NCBI GenBank assembly: GCA_013696965.1
Contig: JACCXN010000057.1
Location: forward strand, 124,001-188,000
Direction: 5' to 3'
Length of the DNA stretch: 64,000 bases
DNA from: Bacteroidota bacterium
Lineage (GTDB): Bacteria; Bacteroidota; Bacteroidia; JACCXN01
Shown in pieces: positions 9,658 to 19,437 of this stretch. A program made the position numbers and the translations under genes. Within the stretch, counting starts at the first letter, position 1. Each line of letters starts with the position of its first letter. The notes under the pieces were generated by a model. That model saw only the letters and a program-made list of their open reading frames with translations, was not told where the DNA came from and searched no databases.

Positions 9658-10659
9658 TTAATTTTCATTTTCTTTTATTTCCTTTCGCTCATAATATAAT
9701 TTCGCCATTTGGCTGGCAATTATTCCAAAAATTAAAAAAATTAAATATGCAAGTAAAAGCTTGGAATAGGCCAAGTTAAATACATCCTTTAACATAGCCA
9801 GAATAAATGCAAGAAACCAGGATATAATTGAAATAGCTCCTAGTGCAAATGATATTTTTTTTAGATTTTCATGCCTTCCTCTTCCTTCCTTTAACAAAGA
9901 TATTTTTTTGATTTTTGGGGTTACATAAAAATTTAATAGCCCTCCATTTATAATAATTACAAAAACAACAGTCATTTTCATTAAAAATCGGGAATTTTCA
10001 AGATAAAATGTATAGGATGGCAATAGCAATGCAGTTCCACTTAAAATTAATAATATCAACCCTAAAATTATCATTTGGGAAATAAGGTGCATTATTACCG
10101 ATTCTTGAGGTGAAATCTTGTATTTTCTAAGAAAATGTGTAAACATAATATCAATTACCATTGTTCCTCCCAAGCCCAATACAAGTCCCAGCAAATGAAT
10201 GGTTAAATGATAGCTCCCTGTATCGGCTAAAAATGGGATTAAATCAACCCCAAATCCTCCATATACAACTAAAAATATTAGAAGTGAGAAAAGGAGAGAA
10301 AATAACAGCCAGGGAGTAAATTTATTTACCACACCAGCAATCAAGGTCATTTTATAAAGAACCAAAAAGAATATTATTCCCGATAGGTAAAGAACTGCAA
10401 GATCTACTCCTGGCAGCCTTTCTCCTGCAATTATTTTTGTTAAATATACAAGTGAAACAAGAATAAAATATCCAAATAAAATTTTTTCTACAGGAATTTC
10501 AAGAAACAGTTTGTTTTTTATATGTATAACCGGATCATCTTTTTGAGGATCATAAACGGGTGCTTTTGCTTCTTTTCTTAATCTTTTTAAAAGCGCATAA
10601 AAAATGATTGCTGCACCTGAAAGGCCAAGTATTAGTAATGAAAATTTGTTAAATGTCAT
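9658..10659 (-). CDS. Polytopic membrane protein of unknown function
   Basis: 333 residues with about nine hydrophobic segments. The first (about 9-25) is followed by a basic loop (LKRLRKEAK), and the others are spread from about residue 58 to 320, with short charged loops such as RKYKISPQES and LKEGRGRHENLKK. It ends in a charged tail. I do not recognise the family. The LSGTALLLPS and INGGLLNFYVTPKI segments recall small uncharacterised inner-membrane proteins, but that is not enough to name it. Single gene, convergent with the aldehyde dehydrogenase; no transport or enzymatic motif is visible. Confidence 0.75.
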   Translation of the reverse strand: MTFNKFSLLILGLSGAAIIFYALLKRLRKEAKAPVYDPQKDDPVIHIKNKLFLEIPVEKILFGYFILVSLVYLTKIIAGERLPGVDLAVLYLSGIIFFLVLYKMTLIAGVVNKFTPWLLFSLLFSLLIFLVVYGGFGVDLIPFLADTGSYHLTIHLLGLVLGLGGTMVIDIMFTHFLRKYKISPQESVIMHLISQMIILGLILLILSGTALLLPSYTFYLENSRFLMKMTVVFVIIINGGLLNFYVTPKIKKISLLKEGRGRHENLKKISFALGAISIISWFLAFILAMLKDVFNLAYSKLLLAYLIFLIFGIIASQMAKLYYERKEIKENEN

Positions 10660-10788
10660 TCTTAAAAAGTATGTGTTTGTTCTATTAATTTACTAAATAT
10701 TTTTAGTCCATACAATCTTAATTTATTGTATCAGAAAAAGGATACTTTTTCTGTGATTGTTCAGTTTATATATAATAGCCATATTTAC

Positions 10789-10812
10789 ACACCAAATGAA
10801 GGACTTTGGTGT
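10789..10812. promoter_or_regulatory. Inverted-repeat dyad upstream of ytxJ
   Basis: ACACCAAA and TTTGGTGT form a perfect 8-bp dyad with an 8-nt spacer, 38 nt before the ytxJ start. A second hairpin (CAGAAAAAG/CTTTTTCTG, 10732-10753) lies further upstream. The first is operator-like in shape and position; no matching regulator is identified. Confidence 0.3.
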
Positions 10813-10849
10813 ATGCTTTAATTTTTTAGTTTGAATAATTTAAAATAGA

Positions 10850-11245
10850 ATGGGATTTTTTGATAGAATAACAAATGAAAATACTAACAATTCAAATGAA
10901 ACGAATAAAATCACATGGATTGAAATTAAAAGTATTGAAAATTTGGATGAGCTAGTTGAAAGAGCTAAAAGCCAGCCAGTAGCCATTTTCAAACATTCTA
11001 CCAGGTGCATAATCAGTAAAATGGTATTGAAACAATTTGAAAAGGATTTCAATTTAAAGTTTGGCCAAATGGATATGTATATTCTTGATCTGATAGCTTA
11101 TAGAAGCGTTTCAAATAAAATAGCAACAATTTTTAACCTTCGTCATGAGAGTCCTCAAATTATTGTGATAATAGGCGGGAAGGTAGTTTTTCATGCTTCT
11201 CACAATGATATAAATGCCCAAATACTGAATGAACTTGTTGGGTAA
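10850..11245 (+). CDS. ytxJ: Bacillithiol-system redox protein YtxJ (DUF2847)
   Basis: Small thioredoxin-fold protein of 131 residues. The family acts in de-bacillithiolation of proteins in bacteria that use bacillithiol, including Bacteroidota. The single active-site cysteine is Cys53 in the motif HSTRCIISKM, the monothiol equivalent of the glutaredoxin CxxC, followed by the cis-Pro region ESPQIIVI and GGKVVFHASH. The protein is full length with the start at 10850. It is monocistronic; the next element downstream is a dead Crp/Fnr gene. The family call is strong; the role follows from the family. Confidence 0.9.
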   Translation: MGFFDRITNENTNNSNETNKITWIEIKSIENLDELVERAKSQPVAIFKHSTRCIISKMVLKQFEKDFNLKFGQMDMYILDLIAYRSVSNKIATIFNLRHESPQIIVIIGGKVVFHASHNDINAQILNELVG

Positions 11246-11399
11246 TTAGTGCTTTTTGCCAAAAAAAGCCTTGTTACTTTTTTTTTAATAAAAATGGATA
11301 AGCTTTAATTGCAATGTTTTGCTTAAAATAAGCTCCCACTATTTTTTTAATAAAAAACCATTATATAAAAATCGCCTCTCCGCTGGTAAAAGTCATTGC

Positions 11400-11707
11400 A
11401 AAGAAATTTCATGAAAATGCTGTCAAATAGTTTGAAAGAAAATGAAGAAAAAGCTTATCAAACTTGCCTACAACTCTGTAAAAAAAAGTGTTTCTGAAGC
11501 CTTGGTAATGCTTAATGATAGATACCAGAAAAACAACGAATCTAATCTTGTTTCCATTTCCAGGGAAGATTTAGCTAATATTGTTGGACAGCCACAAAAT
11601 CAGTTATCAGAACCCTTTCTGACTTTAAAGATGACAAATTAAATAGCATATATAAGGGGGAAATAACTATTCTTAATCAGGAGAAATTGGCAAAAATGAG
11701 AAATTAA
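11400..11707 (+). pseudogene. Crp/Fnr-family regulator, C-terminal remnant with frameshifts
   Basis: Across three frames the DNA spells the C-terminal half of a Crp/Fnr regulator: NFMKMLSNSLKENEEK, then LIKLAYNSVKKSVSEALVML up to SISREDLANIVG, then ATKSVIRTLSDFKDDK and KGEITILNQEKLAKMRN with a stop at 11707. This is the winged helix-turn-helix of the family (the consensus is REDLANIVGTATESVIRTL). One frameshift lies near 11445-11452 in an A-rich run, a second near 11585-11590 just before the recognition helix. No cyclic-nucleotide-binding domain precedes it; an in-frame stop lies upstream near 11390. A 66-codon frame from 11442 to 11642 is only the middle piece and should not be annotated as a gene. 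Confidence 0.85.
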
Positions 11708-11755
11708 GGATTAATTCTCTCTTTATACAATCGTATTATTAACTGTAATTTTCTT

Positions 11756-12190
11756 TTATTTTTTAATTTTAGTGATAATAGTTTTATTCCCTAATATCTT
11801 GTAATTCCAACTTTGGTCGAATATTATTTTAAGATAACGTTCATAAAGTCTTATCCTGGTACTTGGTTCACCATCTGCTATTTCTTTATTAGGCTCTCCG
11901 GTATATTCAAAGGAATTTACGTTTGGGTGTTGTGACATATACATCTTAACCACCCGTACAATTGTTGCCATTACTTTGTAAATTTCCCCTTTGTTTGTTA
12001 CTACATATTCCTCCCCTTCATATTCCTCATTTAAAACACCAAAAACTATAGTTGCATTTAAAAAATTGTCTTGTTTGCGACCAAATCTTACCTCATATTG
12101 TATTTTATTATCAGTAGTAAAATAGTAAGCACTGCCGGTAGGGATGGCAGGAGGAATAATCTCATAAGTTGGATGATGGTTTTCTTCCAT
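11756..12190 (-). CDS. Hypothetical protein, 144 residues
   Basis: Soluble protein with no signal peptide or membrane segment. It is rich in beta-type residues in the N-terminal two thirds (YYFTTDNKIQYEVRF, then EYVVTNKGEIYKVMATIV) and has a helical stretch (VRVVKMYMSQHP). The end reads like a short alpha/beta fold with an aromatic patch (YLKIIFDQSWNYKI). The composition is that of a real gene, and the ATG at 12190 has no better competitor. I do not recognise the family. It stands alone between the Crp/Fnr remnant and prfC, divergent from prfC. Confidence 0.7.
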   Translation of the reverse strand: MEENHHPTYEIIPPAIPTGSAYYFTTDNKIQYEVRFGRKQDNFLNATIVFGVLNEEYEGEEYVVTNKGEIYKVMATIVRVVKMYMSQHPNVNSFEYTGEPNKEIADGEPSTRIRLYERYLKIIFDQSWNYKILGNKTIITKIKK

Positions 12191-12488
12191 TTTAAATTTA
12201 AATCTTATTTAAAATTAGAAAAAAGTTTTGGAGTTCCCCATTTTAATGCAATAATTATATCAATAATTTTTGTTTATTTAATGTCAAAGGTAATTTTTTC
12301 TGATATAAATGCTTAATAAAATATGATGTTCAATCTTTTTTATCTTTTTTTTAGTTCTAAAAACAATTTATTCACTTTTGCTTACACCGCTAATATTTTG
12401 GTTAGAATTACTCTAAAACCCTTTAGTATTGCCTTTACCTTAACCAATGTTTTTGAATATCCACACCGATTCTTATTATTAGAATGAA
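12191..12488. other. AT-rich intergenic region, no gene seen
   Basis: About 300 bases between the divergent 144-residue gene and the prfC promoter. Short frames exist on both strands, but their composition is that of AT-rich spacer. I see nothing functional except the prfC promoter at its right end. Confidence 0.5.
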
Positions 12489-12523
12489 TTTGCATTTTTA
12501 TGGGATAATGTTTTTTACTTTTG
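12489..12523 (+). promoter_or_regulatory. Predicted promoter of prfC (TTTG-N23-TACTTTTG)
   Basis: TTTG at 12489-12492 and TACTTTTG at 12516-12523 match the Bacteroidota sigma-A consensus (TTTG then TAnnTTTG). Transcription would begin about 37 nt before the prfC ATG. Confidence 0.6.
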
Positions 12524-12566
12524 CCGTTATTATAATAAAGAACAATCAGATAGTATAAAATCAAAT

Positions 12567-14147
12567 ATGAGTATAGCAGATCAAATAAAAAAAAGAAGAA
12601 CCTTTGCCATTATAAGTCATCCAGATGCTGGTAAAACTACCCTTACTGAAAAATTCCTTTTGTTCGGAGGGGCAATACAGACGGCTGGGGCAGTGAAGTC
12701 AAATAAAATTAATAAAACAGCTACTTCTGATTTTATGGAAATTGAGAAACAAAGAGGAATCTCAGTTGCCACATCTGTAATGGGCTTTGAATATAGGGGA
12801 GTTAAAATAAATTTATTGGATACACCAGGTCACAAGGATTTTGCTGAAGATACCTACAGAACACTTACGGCTGTTGATAGTGTTATCCTTGTTATTGATT
12901 GTGTAAAAGGAGTGGAGCCACAAACCGAAAGGCTTATGGAAGTTTGCAGAATGAGGAAAACCCCGGTAATTGTATTCGTAAATAAAGTAGATAGGGAAGG
13001 ACAACCCCCTTTTGATCTTTTGGATGAAATTGAAGAAAAACTAGCTATACGTGTTAGGCCTCTTAGCTGGCCAATTGGAATGGGACAAAGCTTCAAAGGA
13101 GTTTACAATTTGTTCGATAAAAGTCTCTACTTATTCAACCCCAATAAACAAAAAATAGAAAAAGACATTGTTGCAATAAAAGACCTTTCAGATAAGGTAC
13201 TTGATCAGGAAGTGGGGAAATATGCCGATTTGCTTCGGGAAGAAGTTGAGTTAATTGAAGGTGTTTATGAACCCTTTTCAAAAGCTCAATACGCCTTAGG
13301 AAACATTGCACCCGTATTCTTTGGAAGTGCAATAAATAACTTCGGAGTAAAGGAACTGCTTGACACATTTATTGAAATTGCCCCTTTTCCCAGAGAAAGA
13401 GAAACAGACCTCAGAATGATTAATCCGGAGGAAGAAAATTTTACTGGTTTTGTGTTTAAAATACATGCCAATCTTGACCCCAGGCATAGAGACAGAATTG
13501 CTTTTTTGAGAATATGTTCCGGGAAATTTGAGCGCAATAAAAATTACCAACACGTAAGATTAAACAAGCAATTGAAATTTTATAATCCTACCAGCTTCAT
13601 GGCACAGGATAAGTCTGTTATTGATGAAGCCTTTCCTGGTGATATTGTTGGTTTGTACGATACCGGGAATTTTAAAATTGGTGACACCCTTACCGAAGGA
13701 GAATCATTTACTTTTAAAGGAATACCTAGTTTCTCCCCTGAAATTTTCCGGGAATTGATAAATACAGACCCAATGAAAAGCAAACAATTGGAAAAAGGTA
13801 TTAACCAGCTCACTGATGAAGGCGTGGCACAGTTATTTACACAACAGCCAGGAAACCGCAAAATTATAGGTACTGTAGGCGAACTTCAATTTGATGTTAT
13901 ACAATTCAGGTTATTGCATGAATATGGCGCCTCCTGTCGTTTTGATCAAATGCCCTTTTACAAGGCATGCTGGATAACCTCTGATAACAAAACAAAACTT
14001 AATGATTTGTGTGAGTTTAAGCATAGGAATATTGTTACGGATAAGGATAACAACCTTGTTTTTCTGGCAGATTCAGAATGGGCACTTAATATGACAATTG
14101 AAAACAACCCTGAAATCAAATTCCATTTTACTTCTGAACATAAATAA
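12567..14147 (+). CDS. prfC: Peptide chain release factor 3
   Basis: Translational GTPase RF3, which recycles RF1/RF2 from the ribosome after termination. 526 residues, the usual length. G-domain motifs: P-loop [13 protein letters not shown] near residues 17-29, switch [16 protein letters not shown], and NKVDREG for guanine recognition. The DAGKTTL/GHKDF pattern plus the [11 protein letters not shown] switch I separate RF3 from EF-G. The C-terminal domains are intact. The SAM methyltransferase gene starts 10 nt after its stop, suggesting co-transcription. Confidence 0.97.
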   Translation: MSIADQIKKRRTFAIISHPDAGKTTLTEKFLLFGGAIQTAGAVKSNKINKTATSDFMEIEKQRGISVATSVMGFEYRGVKINLLDTPGHKDFAEDTYRTLTAVDSVILVIDCVKGVEPQTERLMEVCRMRKTPVIVFVNKVDREGQPPFDLLDEIEEKLAIRVRPLSWPIGMGQSFKGVYNLFDKSLYLFNPNKQKIEKDIVAIKDLSDKVLDQEVGKYADLLREEVELIEGVYEPFSKAQYALGNIAPVFFGSAINNFGVKELLDTFIEIAPFPRERETDLRMINPEEENFTGFVFKIHANLDPRHRDRIAFLRICSGKFERNKNYQHVRLNKQLKFYNPTSFMAQDKSVIDEAFPGDIVGLYDTGNFKIGDTLTEGESFTFKGIPSFSPEIFRELINTDPMKSKQLEKGINQLTDEGVAQLFTQQPGNRKIIGTVGELQFDVIQFRLLHEYGASCRFDQMPFYKACWITSDNKTKLNDLCEFKHRNIVTDKDNNLVFLADSEWALNMTIENNPEIKFHFTSEHK

Positions 14148-14156
14148 AAGTAAATA

Positions 14157-14843
14157 ATGCTAGTATGTCAGTTGTGCAGTTCAGAGGAAGAAAATTCCAT
14201 TAGAGGGGCAGATACAAGGGTTTACCACAAGTGCAATAACTGCTCTCTTATTTCTGCTGATTACAGCCACCATCTTAGCATGGAACAGGAGAAAGAAAGG
14301 TATCTGAAACATATTAATTCTTTAGAGGATCCAAATTATATTAATTTTCTTTTAAATGCTGTAAATCCAGCTTTGCCTTTTTTAAATAAGCAAATGAAGG
14401 GGCTGGATTTTGGATGTGGACCAGTTACTGCAATTAACCATATTTTGAAGCAGCACAGTATTTCATGCGATTCTTATGACCCCGTTTTCCCCCACGGAAC
14501 TCCTCTTCCTCCTTATGATTTTATTTTTTCAACAGAAGTTTTCGAGCATTTTTTTTATCCCCGAAAAGAATTGAAAAAATTAAGCATGATGTTAAAAGAG
14601 GAGGGATTTTTAATAATCATGACGGAATTTCATCCAGGAGAAAACCATTTTAAAGATTGGTATTATCCCAGAGATCCAACTCATGTTGTTTTTTATAATT
14701 TGGATACTTTTAATTACATCTGTAAGGAATTTCAGTTTCAAATTGTTTTTACAGACAATAAAAGGGTTGTGATTTTGAAAAAAAAAGCCCTAATCAAACA
14801 GCCACATTATGCTCTCTTAAAGCATCATTTAGCGAAGTTTTAA
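14157..14843 (+). CDS. Class I SAM-dependent methyltransferase with N-terminal zinc ribbon
   Basis: 228 residues. The start carries a CxxC-type metal knuckle (VCQLCSSEE, then HKCNNCSLI), a feature of methyltransferases acting on small or sugar-linked substrates. The SAM motif I is LDFGCGPVTA. The middle keeps the DFIFSTEVFEHF element of this family, which resembles ubiquinone/tRNA-type methyltransferases. It is tightly spaced behind prfC, and its last 50 nt overlap the 3' end of dapD on the other strand. The substrate is unknown. Confidence 0.85.
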   Translation: MLVCQLCSSEEENSIRGADTRVYHKCNNCSLISADYSHHLSMEQEKERYLKHINSLEDPNYINFLLNAVNPALPFLNKQMKGLDFGCGPVTAINHILKQHSISCDSYDPVFPHGTPLPPYDFIFSTEVFEHFFYPRKELKKLSMMLKEEGFLIIMTEFHPGENHFKDWYYPRDPTHVVFYNLDTFNYICKEFQFQIVFTDNKRVVILKKKALIKQPHYALLKHHLAKF

Positions 14844-15609
14844 GGTCAGTGCTTGCTTTCCTTTTACCAATTATTAAAGCACAAGGAACCTGGAAATCTC
14901 CTGCCGGGAAGCTTTTTGTATAACTTCCAGGAATAACTACTGATCTTTCTGGCACCTCTCCCTTATATTCTATTGGTTTTTCACCACTTACATCTATAAT
15001 TTTAGTTGATTTTGTTAAAACCACATTGGCTCCCAATACTGCTTCTTTTCTAATTTGTACGCCTTCAACCACAATACACCTTGAGCCTATAAAGCAATTA
15101 TCCTCTATTATTACTGGTGAAGCCTGAAGAGGTTCTAGAACTCCTCCAATACCCACACCACCGCTTAAATGCACGTTTTTCCCGATTTGTGCGCAGGAAC
15201 CCACAGTAGCCCATGTATCAACCATAGTTCCCGAATCTACAAATGCACCAATATTAACATAAGAGGGCATTAGAATTACTCCCTGGGCCAGAAATGAACC
15301 ATACCTTGCAACAGCCGGGGGTACAACCCGAACTCCAAGTGACTCATAATTGGTTTTCAGTTTCATTTTATCATGAAATTCAAATGGGCCAACTTCAATC
15401 ACCTCCATTTTGCGTATAGGGAAATACATCACAACTGCCTTTTTAATCCATTCATTTACCTGCCATCCATCTCCCACTGGTTCAGATACCCTTAAAATTC
15501 CTTTATCAAGTTTTTCAATTACCTCTAAAATTGCTTGCCGGCTTGCTTGTTCTTTTAATAAATCTCTATTATTCCAGGTCAATTCTATTATTTCTTTTAA
15601 TGCTTTCAT
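14794..15609 (-). CDS. dapD: 2,3,4,5-tetrahydropyridine-2,6-dicarboxylate N-succinyltransferase
   Basis: Lysine and meso-diaminopimelate biosynthesis: succinylates tetrahydrodipicolinate using succinyl-CoA. 271 residues, standard length. The left-handed beta-helix hexapeptide repeats run from about residue 100 to 210 (MPSYVNIGAFVDSGTMVDTW, then VGIGGVLEPLQASPVIIEDN), followed by the IPGSYTKSFPAGDF C-terminal region typical of DapD. The N-terminal helical domain is present. Its 3' end overlaps the methyltransferase by 50 nt tail to tail; a TATCTTTG box lies 15 nt before the start. Confidence 0.96.
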   Translation of the reverse strand: MKALKEIIELTWNNRDLLKEQASRQAILEVIEKLDKGILRVSEPVGDGWQVNEWIKKAVVMYFPIRKMEVIEVGPFEFHDKMKLKTNYESLGVRVVPPAVARYGSFLAQGVILMPSYVNIGAFVDSGTMVDTWATVGSCAQIGKNVHLSGGVGIGGVLEPLQASPVIIEDNCFIGSRCIVVEGVQIRKEAVLGANVVLTKSTKIIDVSGEKPIEYKGEVPERSVVIPGSYTKSFPAGDFQVPCALIIGKRKASTDLKTSLNDALREHNVAV

Positions 15610-15623
15610 TTTATTAATTTTTG

Positions 15624-15631
15624 CAAAGATA
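15624..15631 (-). promoter_or_regulatory. Predicted promoter box of dapD (TATCTTTG)
   Basis: Reverse-strand TATCTTTG, a match to TAnnTTTG, 15 nt upstream of the dapD ATG. No clear -33 element was found. Confidence 0.45.
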
Positions 15632-15686
15632 TATTTATCAAATTAAAAACTCTTAAATAACCCTGTAAAGGTTAGTGCAATATCAT

Positions 15687-15694
15687 TATCTTTG
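15687..15694 (+). promoter_or_regulatory. Predicted promoter box of ruvX (TATCTTTG)
   Basis: TATCTTTG 18 nt before the ruvX ATG, divergent from the identical box serving dapD. It implies a very short leader. Confidence 0.45.
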
Positions 15695-15712
15695 CCATCT
15701 TAATTTTTTTAA

Positions 15713-16126
15713 ATGGGTAGAGTCCTTGCAATTGATTTCGGAAGTAAAAGAGTTGGGCTTGCAGTTACCGATAGTTTACAGATCATTGCAACTGGCCTTA
15801 CTACAGTGCATTCTAAGGATGTGATTAATTATTTAAAGGAGTATTTTAAAAAAGAAAAAGTGGATTGTGTAGTAATTGGAGAGCCAAAAAAACTAGATAA
15901 TACGCCCTCTGATATTGCTGTTCAAGTGGAAGCATTTGTGAAGAATTTTAAAAAAAATTTCCCGGATGTTAAGGTTGAACGTGTTGACGAAAGATTTACC
16001 AGCAAAATGGCCTTTCAAACAATGATTGATTCAGGACTTAGAAAAAAAGCAAGACAAAATAAGGCCTTGGTTGATGAAATAAGTGCCACAATTATCCTTC
16101 AATCATACCTTGAAAGCAGGAGGTAG
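15713..16126 (+). CDS. ruvX: Holliday junction resolvase-like RuvX/YqgF
   Basis: RNase H-fold protein of 137 residues. The family is implicated in pre-16S rRNA 5' processing and was first described as a putative Holliday junction resolvase. The catalytic N-terminus ILxIDFGSKRVGLAVTD carries the first Asp (residue 7). The DERFTSKMA motif and the C-terminal VDEISATIILQSYLE carry the remaining acidic residues. Intact and full length. It is followed by def on the same strand after 151 nt. Confidence 0.94.
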   Translation: MGRVLAIDFGSKRVGLAVTDSLQIIATGLTTVHSKDVINYLKEYFKKEKVDCVVIGEPKKLDNTPSDIAVQVEAFVKNFKKNFPDVKVERVDERFTSKMAFQTMIDSGLRKKARQNKALVDEISATIILQSYLESRR

Positions 16127-16277
16127 ACTGATTGTGTAAGTAGTGAACAATGAAGTTTTCATACAATAAATTTAATTATATAGCATTAAGTACATAAATG
16201 AAACTAAACATAAGGATAAGTTGCAAATTATGTTGGAAATCTTTCATTATATGTGTTTTTTGACACAACACTAATTT

Positions 16278-16847
16278 ATGATATTACCTATTGTAGCTTA
16301 TGGCGATGCTGTTTTAAAAACTCCAGCCAAGGAAACAGACAAGAATTATCCTAAACTCAATGAGCTTATAAAGGATATGTTTGACACAATGTATAATGCT
16401 AAAGGCGTTGGTCTTGCTGCCCCCCAAATCGGAAAATCATTAAGACTGTTTATTGTTGATGGAACTCCTTTTGCTGAAGATGATGAACCTGGAATGGATA
16501 AATGGAAAGTGGTTTTCATAAATCCTGAAATTATTGAGGAGCAAGGCAAAGAATGGGCTTTCAATGAAGGTTGTTTAAGTATTCCCACAGTTCGTGAGGA
16601 TATTTACCGAAATCCAAAAATTCGTATTACCTATTATGATGAAGACTTCAAGCACCACGATGAATATTTCGATGGACTAAAAGCAAGAATAATTCAACAT
16701 GAATATGATCACATTGAAGGTGTCCTTTTTACGGATAAAATCAGTGGTTTAAAGAAAAGGCTATTGAAAAACAAATTAGCCAATATTTCAAAGGGCTTTG
16801 TTGAGGTTCATTATAAAATGAGCTTTCCATTAAAAAAAGGACGTTAA
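16278..16847 (+). CDS. def: Peptide deformylase
   Basis: Removes the N-formyl group from nascent proteins in the cytoplasm. All three family motifs are present: GVGLAAPQ (43-50), EGCLS (97-101, metal-binding Cys99) and HEYDH (141-145, metal-binding histidines and catalytic Glu142). 189 residues is normal for the Bacteroidota form, which has an insertion between motifs 1 and 2. A TPR lipoprotein gene follows after 18 nt, so the two are probably co-transcribed. Confidence 0.97.
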   Translation: MILPIVAYGDAVLKTPAKETDKNYPKLNELIKDMFDTMYNAKGVGLAAPQIGKSLRLFIVDGTPFAEDDEPGMDKWKVVFINPEIIEEQGKEWAFNEGCLSIPTVREDIYRNPKIRITYYDEDFKHHDEYFDGLKARIIQHEYDHIEGVLFTDKISGLKKRLLKNKLANISKGFVEVHYKMSFPLKKGR

Positions 16848-16865
16848 TTAATAATAAATAAACCT

Positions 16866-17405
16866 ATGAGAAAAAAACTTTTTTACATGCTTTTTACCTC
16901 CGCCATTTTAATGGGCTGTGGGGAGGCAAATAAACCAGAACTTACAAAAGAAGAAAAACAAAGAAATATTGAAGAACTTCAAACAAAGTTATATTCTGAT
17001 AAACAATTATTCAATGATTCAGTAGCCTTGGTTGTTATTGAAGCCTATGATCAATATGCTACAGATTTTGTTGATGATGATCTTTCTGCTGATTATTTAT
17101 TCAAAGCAGGGGAGGTTTCCCTTGCCTTGAACCAGGCAATGCGATCAGTTGAATATTTTAAAAGAGTTTGCAAGCAATATCCAAGGCATGAAAAAGCTTC
17201 AATTAGTTTATTTCTGCAAGCCTATATTTATGATAATCATATTAATGATGATAAAATGGCTGAAGGTTTTTACAGGGAATTCATTGAAAAATTTCCTAAA
17301 CACGATATGATTAAAGATGCTGAATTTTCAATTGGTAACCTGGGTAAATCAGATGAGCAATTAATAAAAGAATTTGAAGCAAAGCAGATAAAAGAAGAAG
17401 CATAA
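16866..17405 (+). CDS. TPR-like lipoprotein
   Basis: 179 residues. Lipoprotein signal with lipobox LMGCGEA (Cys18), so probably attached to a membrane on the outer side of the cytoplasmic membrane. The mature part is helical with tetratricopeptide-like spacing (SADYLFKAGEVSLALNQ, then EYFKRVCKQYPRHEKAS and EGFYREFIEKFPKHDM). Each ends in a YP or FP turn, typical of outer-membrane assembly-type TPRs. It sits 18 nt behind def, and the pair ends at the terminator at 17450. No specific partner can be named. Confidence 0.82.
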   Translation: MRKKLFYMLFTSAILMGCGEANKPELTKEEKQRNIEELQTKLYSDKQLFNDSVALVVIEAYDQYATDFVDDDLSADYLFKAGEVSLALNQAMRSVEYFKRVCKQYPRHEKASISLFLQAYIYDNHINDDKMAEGFYREFIEKFPKHDMIKDAEFSIGNLGKSDEQLIKEFEAKQIKEEA

Positions 17406-17449
17406 TTTAAAAAAGTCCTATACCACCAATTATTTAGAGTTATTCCTAA

Positions 17450-17487
17450 AAAAAAACCGCTTTAGTTAATCTAAAGCGGTTTTTTTA
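17450..17487. terminator. Bidirectional Rho-independent terminator
   Basis: Stem CCGCTTTAG/CTAAAGCGG with flanking A and T runs and a TTAAT loop. It serves both the def operon (+) and dnaK (-), which converge here. Confidence 0.92.
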
Positions 17488-17514
17488 TATTTCAATGATA
17501 AATTTTACCAAGGA

Positions 17515-19437
17515 TTATTTTTTATTTTTATCCTTATCCTCATTTACCTCTTCAAAGTCAACATCAGTTACCTCTGTTTCGCCATTTGAAGTAGGCTCCT
17601 GAGCTTGTCCTGCACCCTCAGCACCTGGTTGGCCTTGTGTTGCTTTGTACATTTCCTCAGAAGCGGCTTGCCATGCTGTATTTAATTTTGCCATAGAACT
17701 ATCAATTGCCTCTATGTTTTTGTCAGCGTGTGCTTTTTTTAATTCTTCAAAAGCCTCTTCAATTGGTTGTTTTTTATCTGCTGGGAGTTTTTCACCGAAT
17801 TCTTTAAGTTGCTTTTCAGTTTGGAAAATCAGACCATCCGCTGCATTTAGTTTGTCAACCTCTTCTTTTATTTTTCTGTCTGATTCAGCATTTGCTTCTG
17901 CTTCGGCTTTCATTTTTTTGATATCCTCGTCACTTAATCCTGAAGAAGCTTCAATTCTAATCTGTTGGGATTTTCCTGTAGCTTTATCTTTTGCCGATAC
18001 ATTTAAAATACCATTGGCATCAATATCAAAGGTAACTTCAATTTGAGGAACACCTCTTGGAGCTGGTGGCAAACCATCTAAATGGAAACGTCCAATTGTG
18101 CGGTTATCTTTTGCCATTGGTCTTTCACCCTGAAGAATATGAATCTCCACAGATGGCTGACTATCTGAAGCAGTCGAAAAAGTTTCTGATTTTTTTGTTG
18201 GTATGGTTGTGTTTGCCTCTATAAGTTTTGTAAATACACCACCCATTGTTTCAATACCCAATGAAAGTGGGGTAACATCAAGTAACAATACATCTTTAAC
18301 CTCTCCTGTAAGAACTCCACCTTGAATAGCAGCACCAATTGCAACTACTTCGTCTGGGTTTACTCCTTTTGAAGGAGCTTTACCAAAGAATTTTTCAACT
18401 GCCTCTTGAATCGCAGGGATACGTGTTGATCCACCTACTAGGATAATTTCATCAATGTCAGCATTTGTGTATCCTGCATTTTTCATGGCTGTCTTGCAAG
18501 GCTCAATTGTTCTTTTAATTAAAGAATCAGCAAGCTGTTCAAATTTAGCTCTGGTTAATGTTTTTACAAGATGCTTTGGTACACCGTCAACAGGCATAAT
18601 ATAGGGAAGGTTAATTTCAGTTGTTGAGGCACTGGACAATTCAATCTTTGCCTTTTCAGCTGCTTCCTTAAGTCTTTGTAAAGCCATTGGATCTTTTCTT
18701 AAATCCAATCCTTCATCATTCTTAAATTCATCTGCTAACCAATCAATTAGAACCTGGTCAAAATCATCTCCTCCTAAATGCGTGTCTCCATCAGTTGCTT
18801 TTACTTCGAATACACCTTCTCCTAAATCAAGAATTGATACATCATGGGTTCCTCCACCACAATCAAAAACTACAATTTTCATGTCCTTGTGCTTTTTATC
18901 TAAGCCATAAGCCAAGGCAGCAGCAGTAGGTTCATTTATTATTCTCCTTACTTTTAAGCCTGCAATTTCCCCTGCTTCTTTTGTAGCATGTCTTTGAGAA
19001 TCGTTAAAATAAGCTGGTACAGTAATAACTGCTTCTGTTACTTCATGTCCTAAATAATCTTCAGCTGTTTTTTTCATTTTCTGAAGAATCATTGCTGAAA
19101 TTTCTTGAGGGGTATATTGACGGTCATCAATTTTAACTCGTGGAGAATTATTTTCCCCTCTTACCACTTCATAAGGAACCCTTTTGATTTCGTTTTGAAC
19201 TTCATCAAAATTGTTTCCCATAAATCGTTTGATAGAGGACAAGGTTTTTTGAGGATTCGTTATTGCCTGGCGTTTTGCTGGATCGCCCACCTTACGTTCA
19301 CCGTCTTTTAAAAATGCTACGATCGAAGGTGTTGTTCTTTTTCCTTCGCTATTAGGGATTACAACAGGCTCGTTGCCTTCCATTACCGATACGCAGGAGT
19401 TTGTTGTACCTAAATCTATTCCAATAATTTTTGCCAT
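17515..19437 (-). CDS. dnaK: Chaperone protein DnaK (Hsp70)
   Basis: ATP-dependent folding chaperone of 640 residues. The N-terminal ATPase begins [15 protein letters not shown], and the signatures [11 protein letters not shown] and [11 protein letters not shown] are present. The linker [15 protein letters not shown] leads to the substrate-binding domain. The C-terminal tail is acidic and ends close to an EEVN form of the usual EEVD-like tail. Neither dnaJ nor grpE is adjacent. A 156-nt spacer precedes it; no CIRCE element was recognised there. Confidence 0.98.
   Translation of the reverse strand: MAKIIGIDLGTTNSCVSVMEGNEPVVIPNSEGKRTTPSIVAFLKDGERKVGDPAKRQAITNPQKTLSSIKRFMGNNFDEVQNEIKRVPYEVVRGENNSPRVKIDDRQYTPQEISAMILQKMKKTAEDYLGHEVTEAVITVPAYFNDSQRHATKEAGEIAGLKVRRIINEPTAAALAYGLDKKHKDMKIVVFDCGGGTHDVSILDLGEGVFEVKATDGDTHLGGDDFDQVLIDWLADEFKNDEGLDLRKDPMALQRLKEAAEKAKIELSSASTTEINLPYIMPVDGVPKHLVKTLTRAKFEQLADSLIKRTIEPCKTAMKNAGYTNADIDEIILVGGSTRIPAIQEAVEKFFGKAPSKGVNPDEVVAIGAAIQGGVLTGEVKDVLLLDVTPLSLGIETMGGVFTKLIEANTTIPTKKSETFSTASDSQPSVEIHILQGERPMAKDNRTIGRFHLDGLPPAPRGVPQIEVTFDIDANGILNVSAKDKATGKSQQIRIEASSGLSDEDIKKMKAEAEANAESDRKIKEEVDKLNAADGLIFQTEKQLKEFGEKLPADKKQPIEEAFEELKKAHADKNIEAIDSSMAKLNTAWQAASEEMYKATQGQPGAEGAGQAQEPTSNGETEVTDVDFEEVNEDKDKNKK

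Noticed and set aside
12382-12564. Reverse-strand 60-codon frame upstream of prfC
   Set aside because: Overlaps the prfC promoter and has spacer-like composition.
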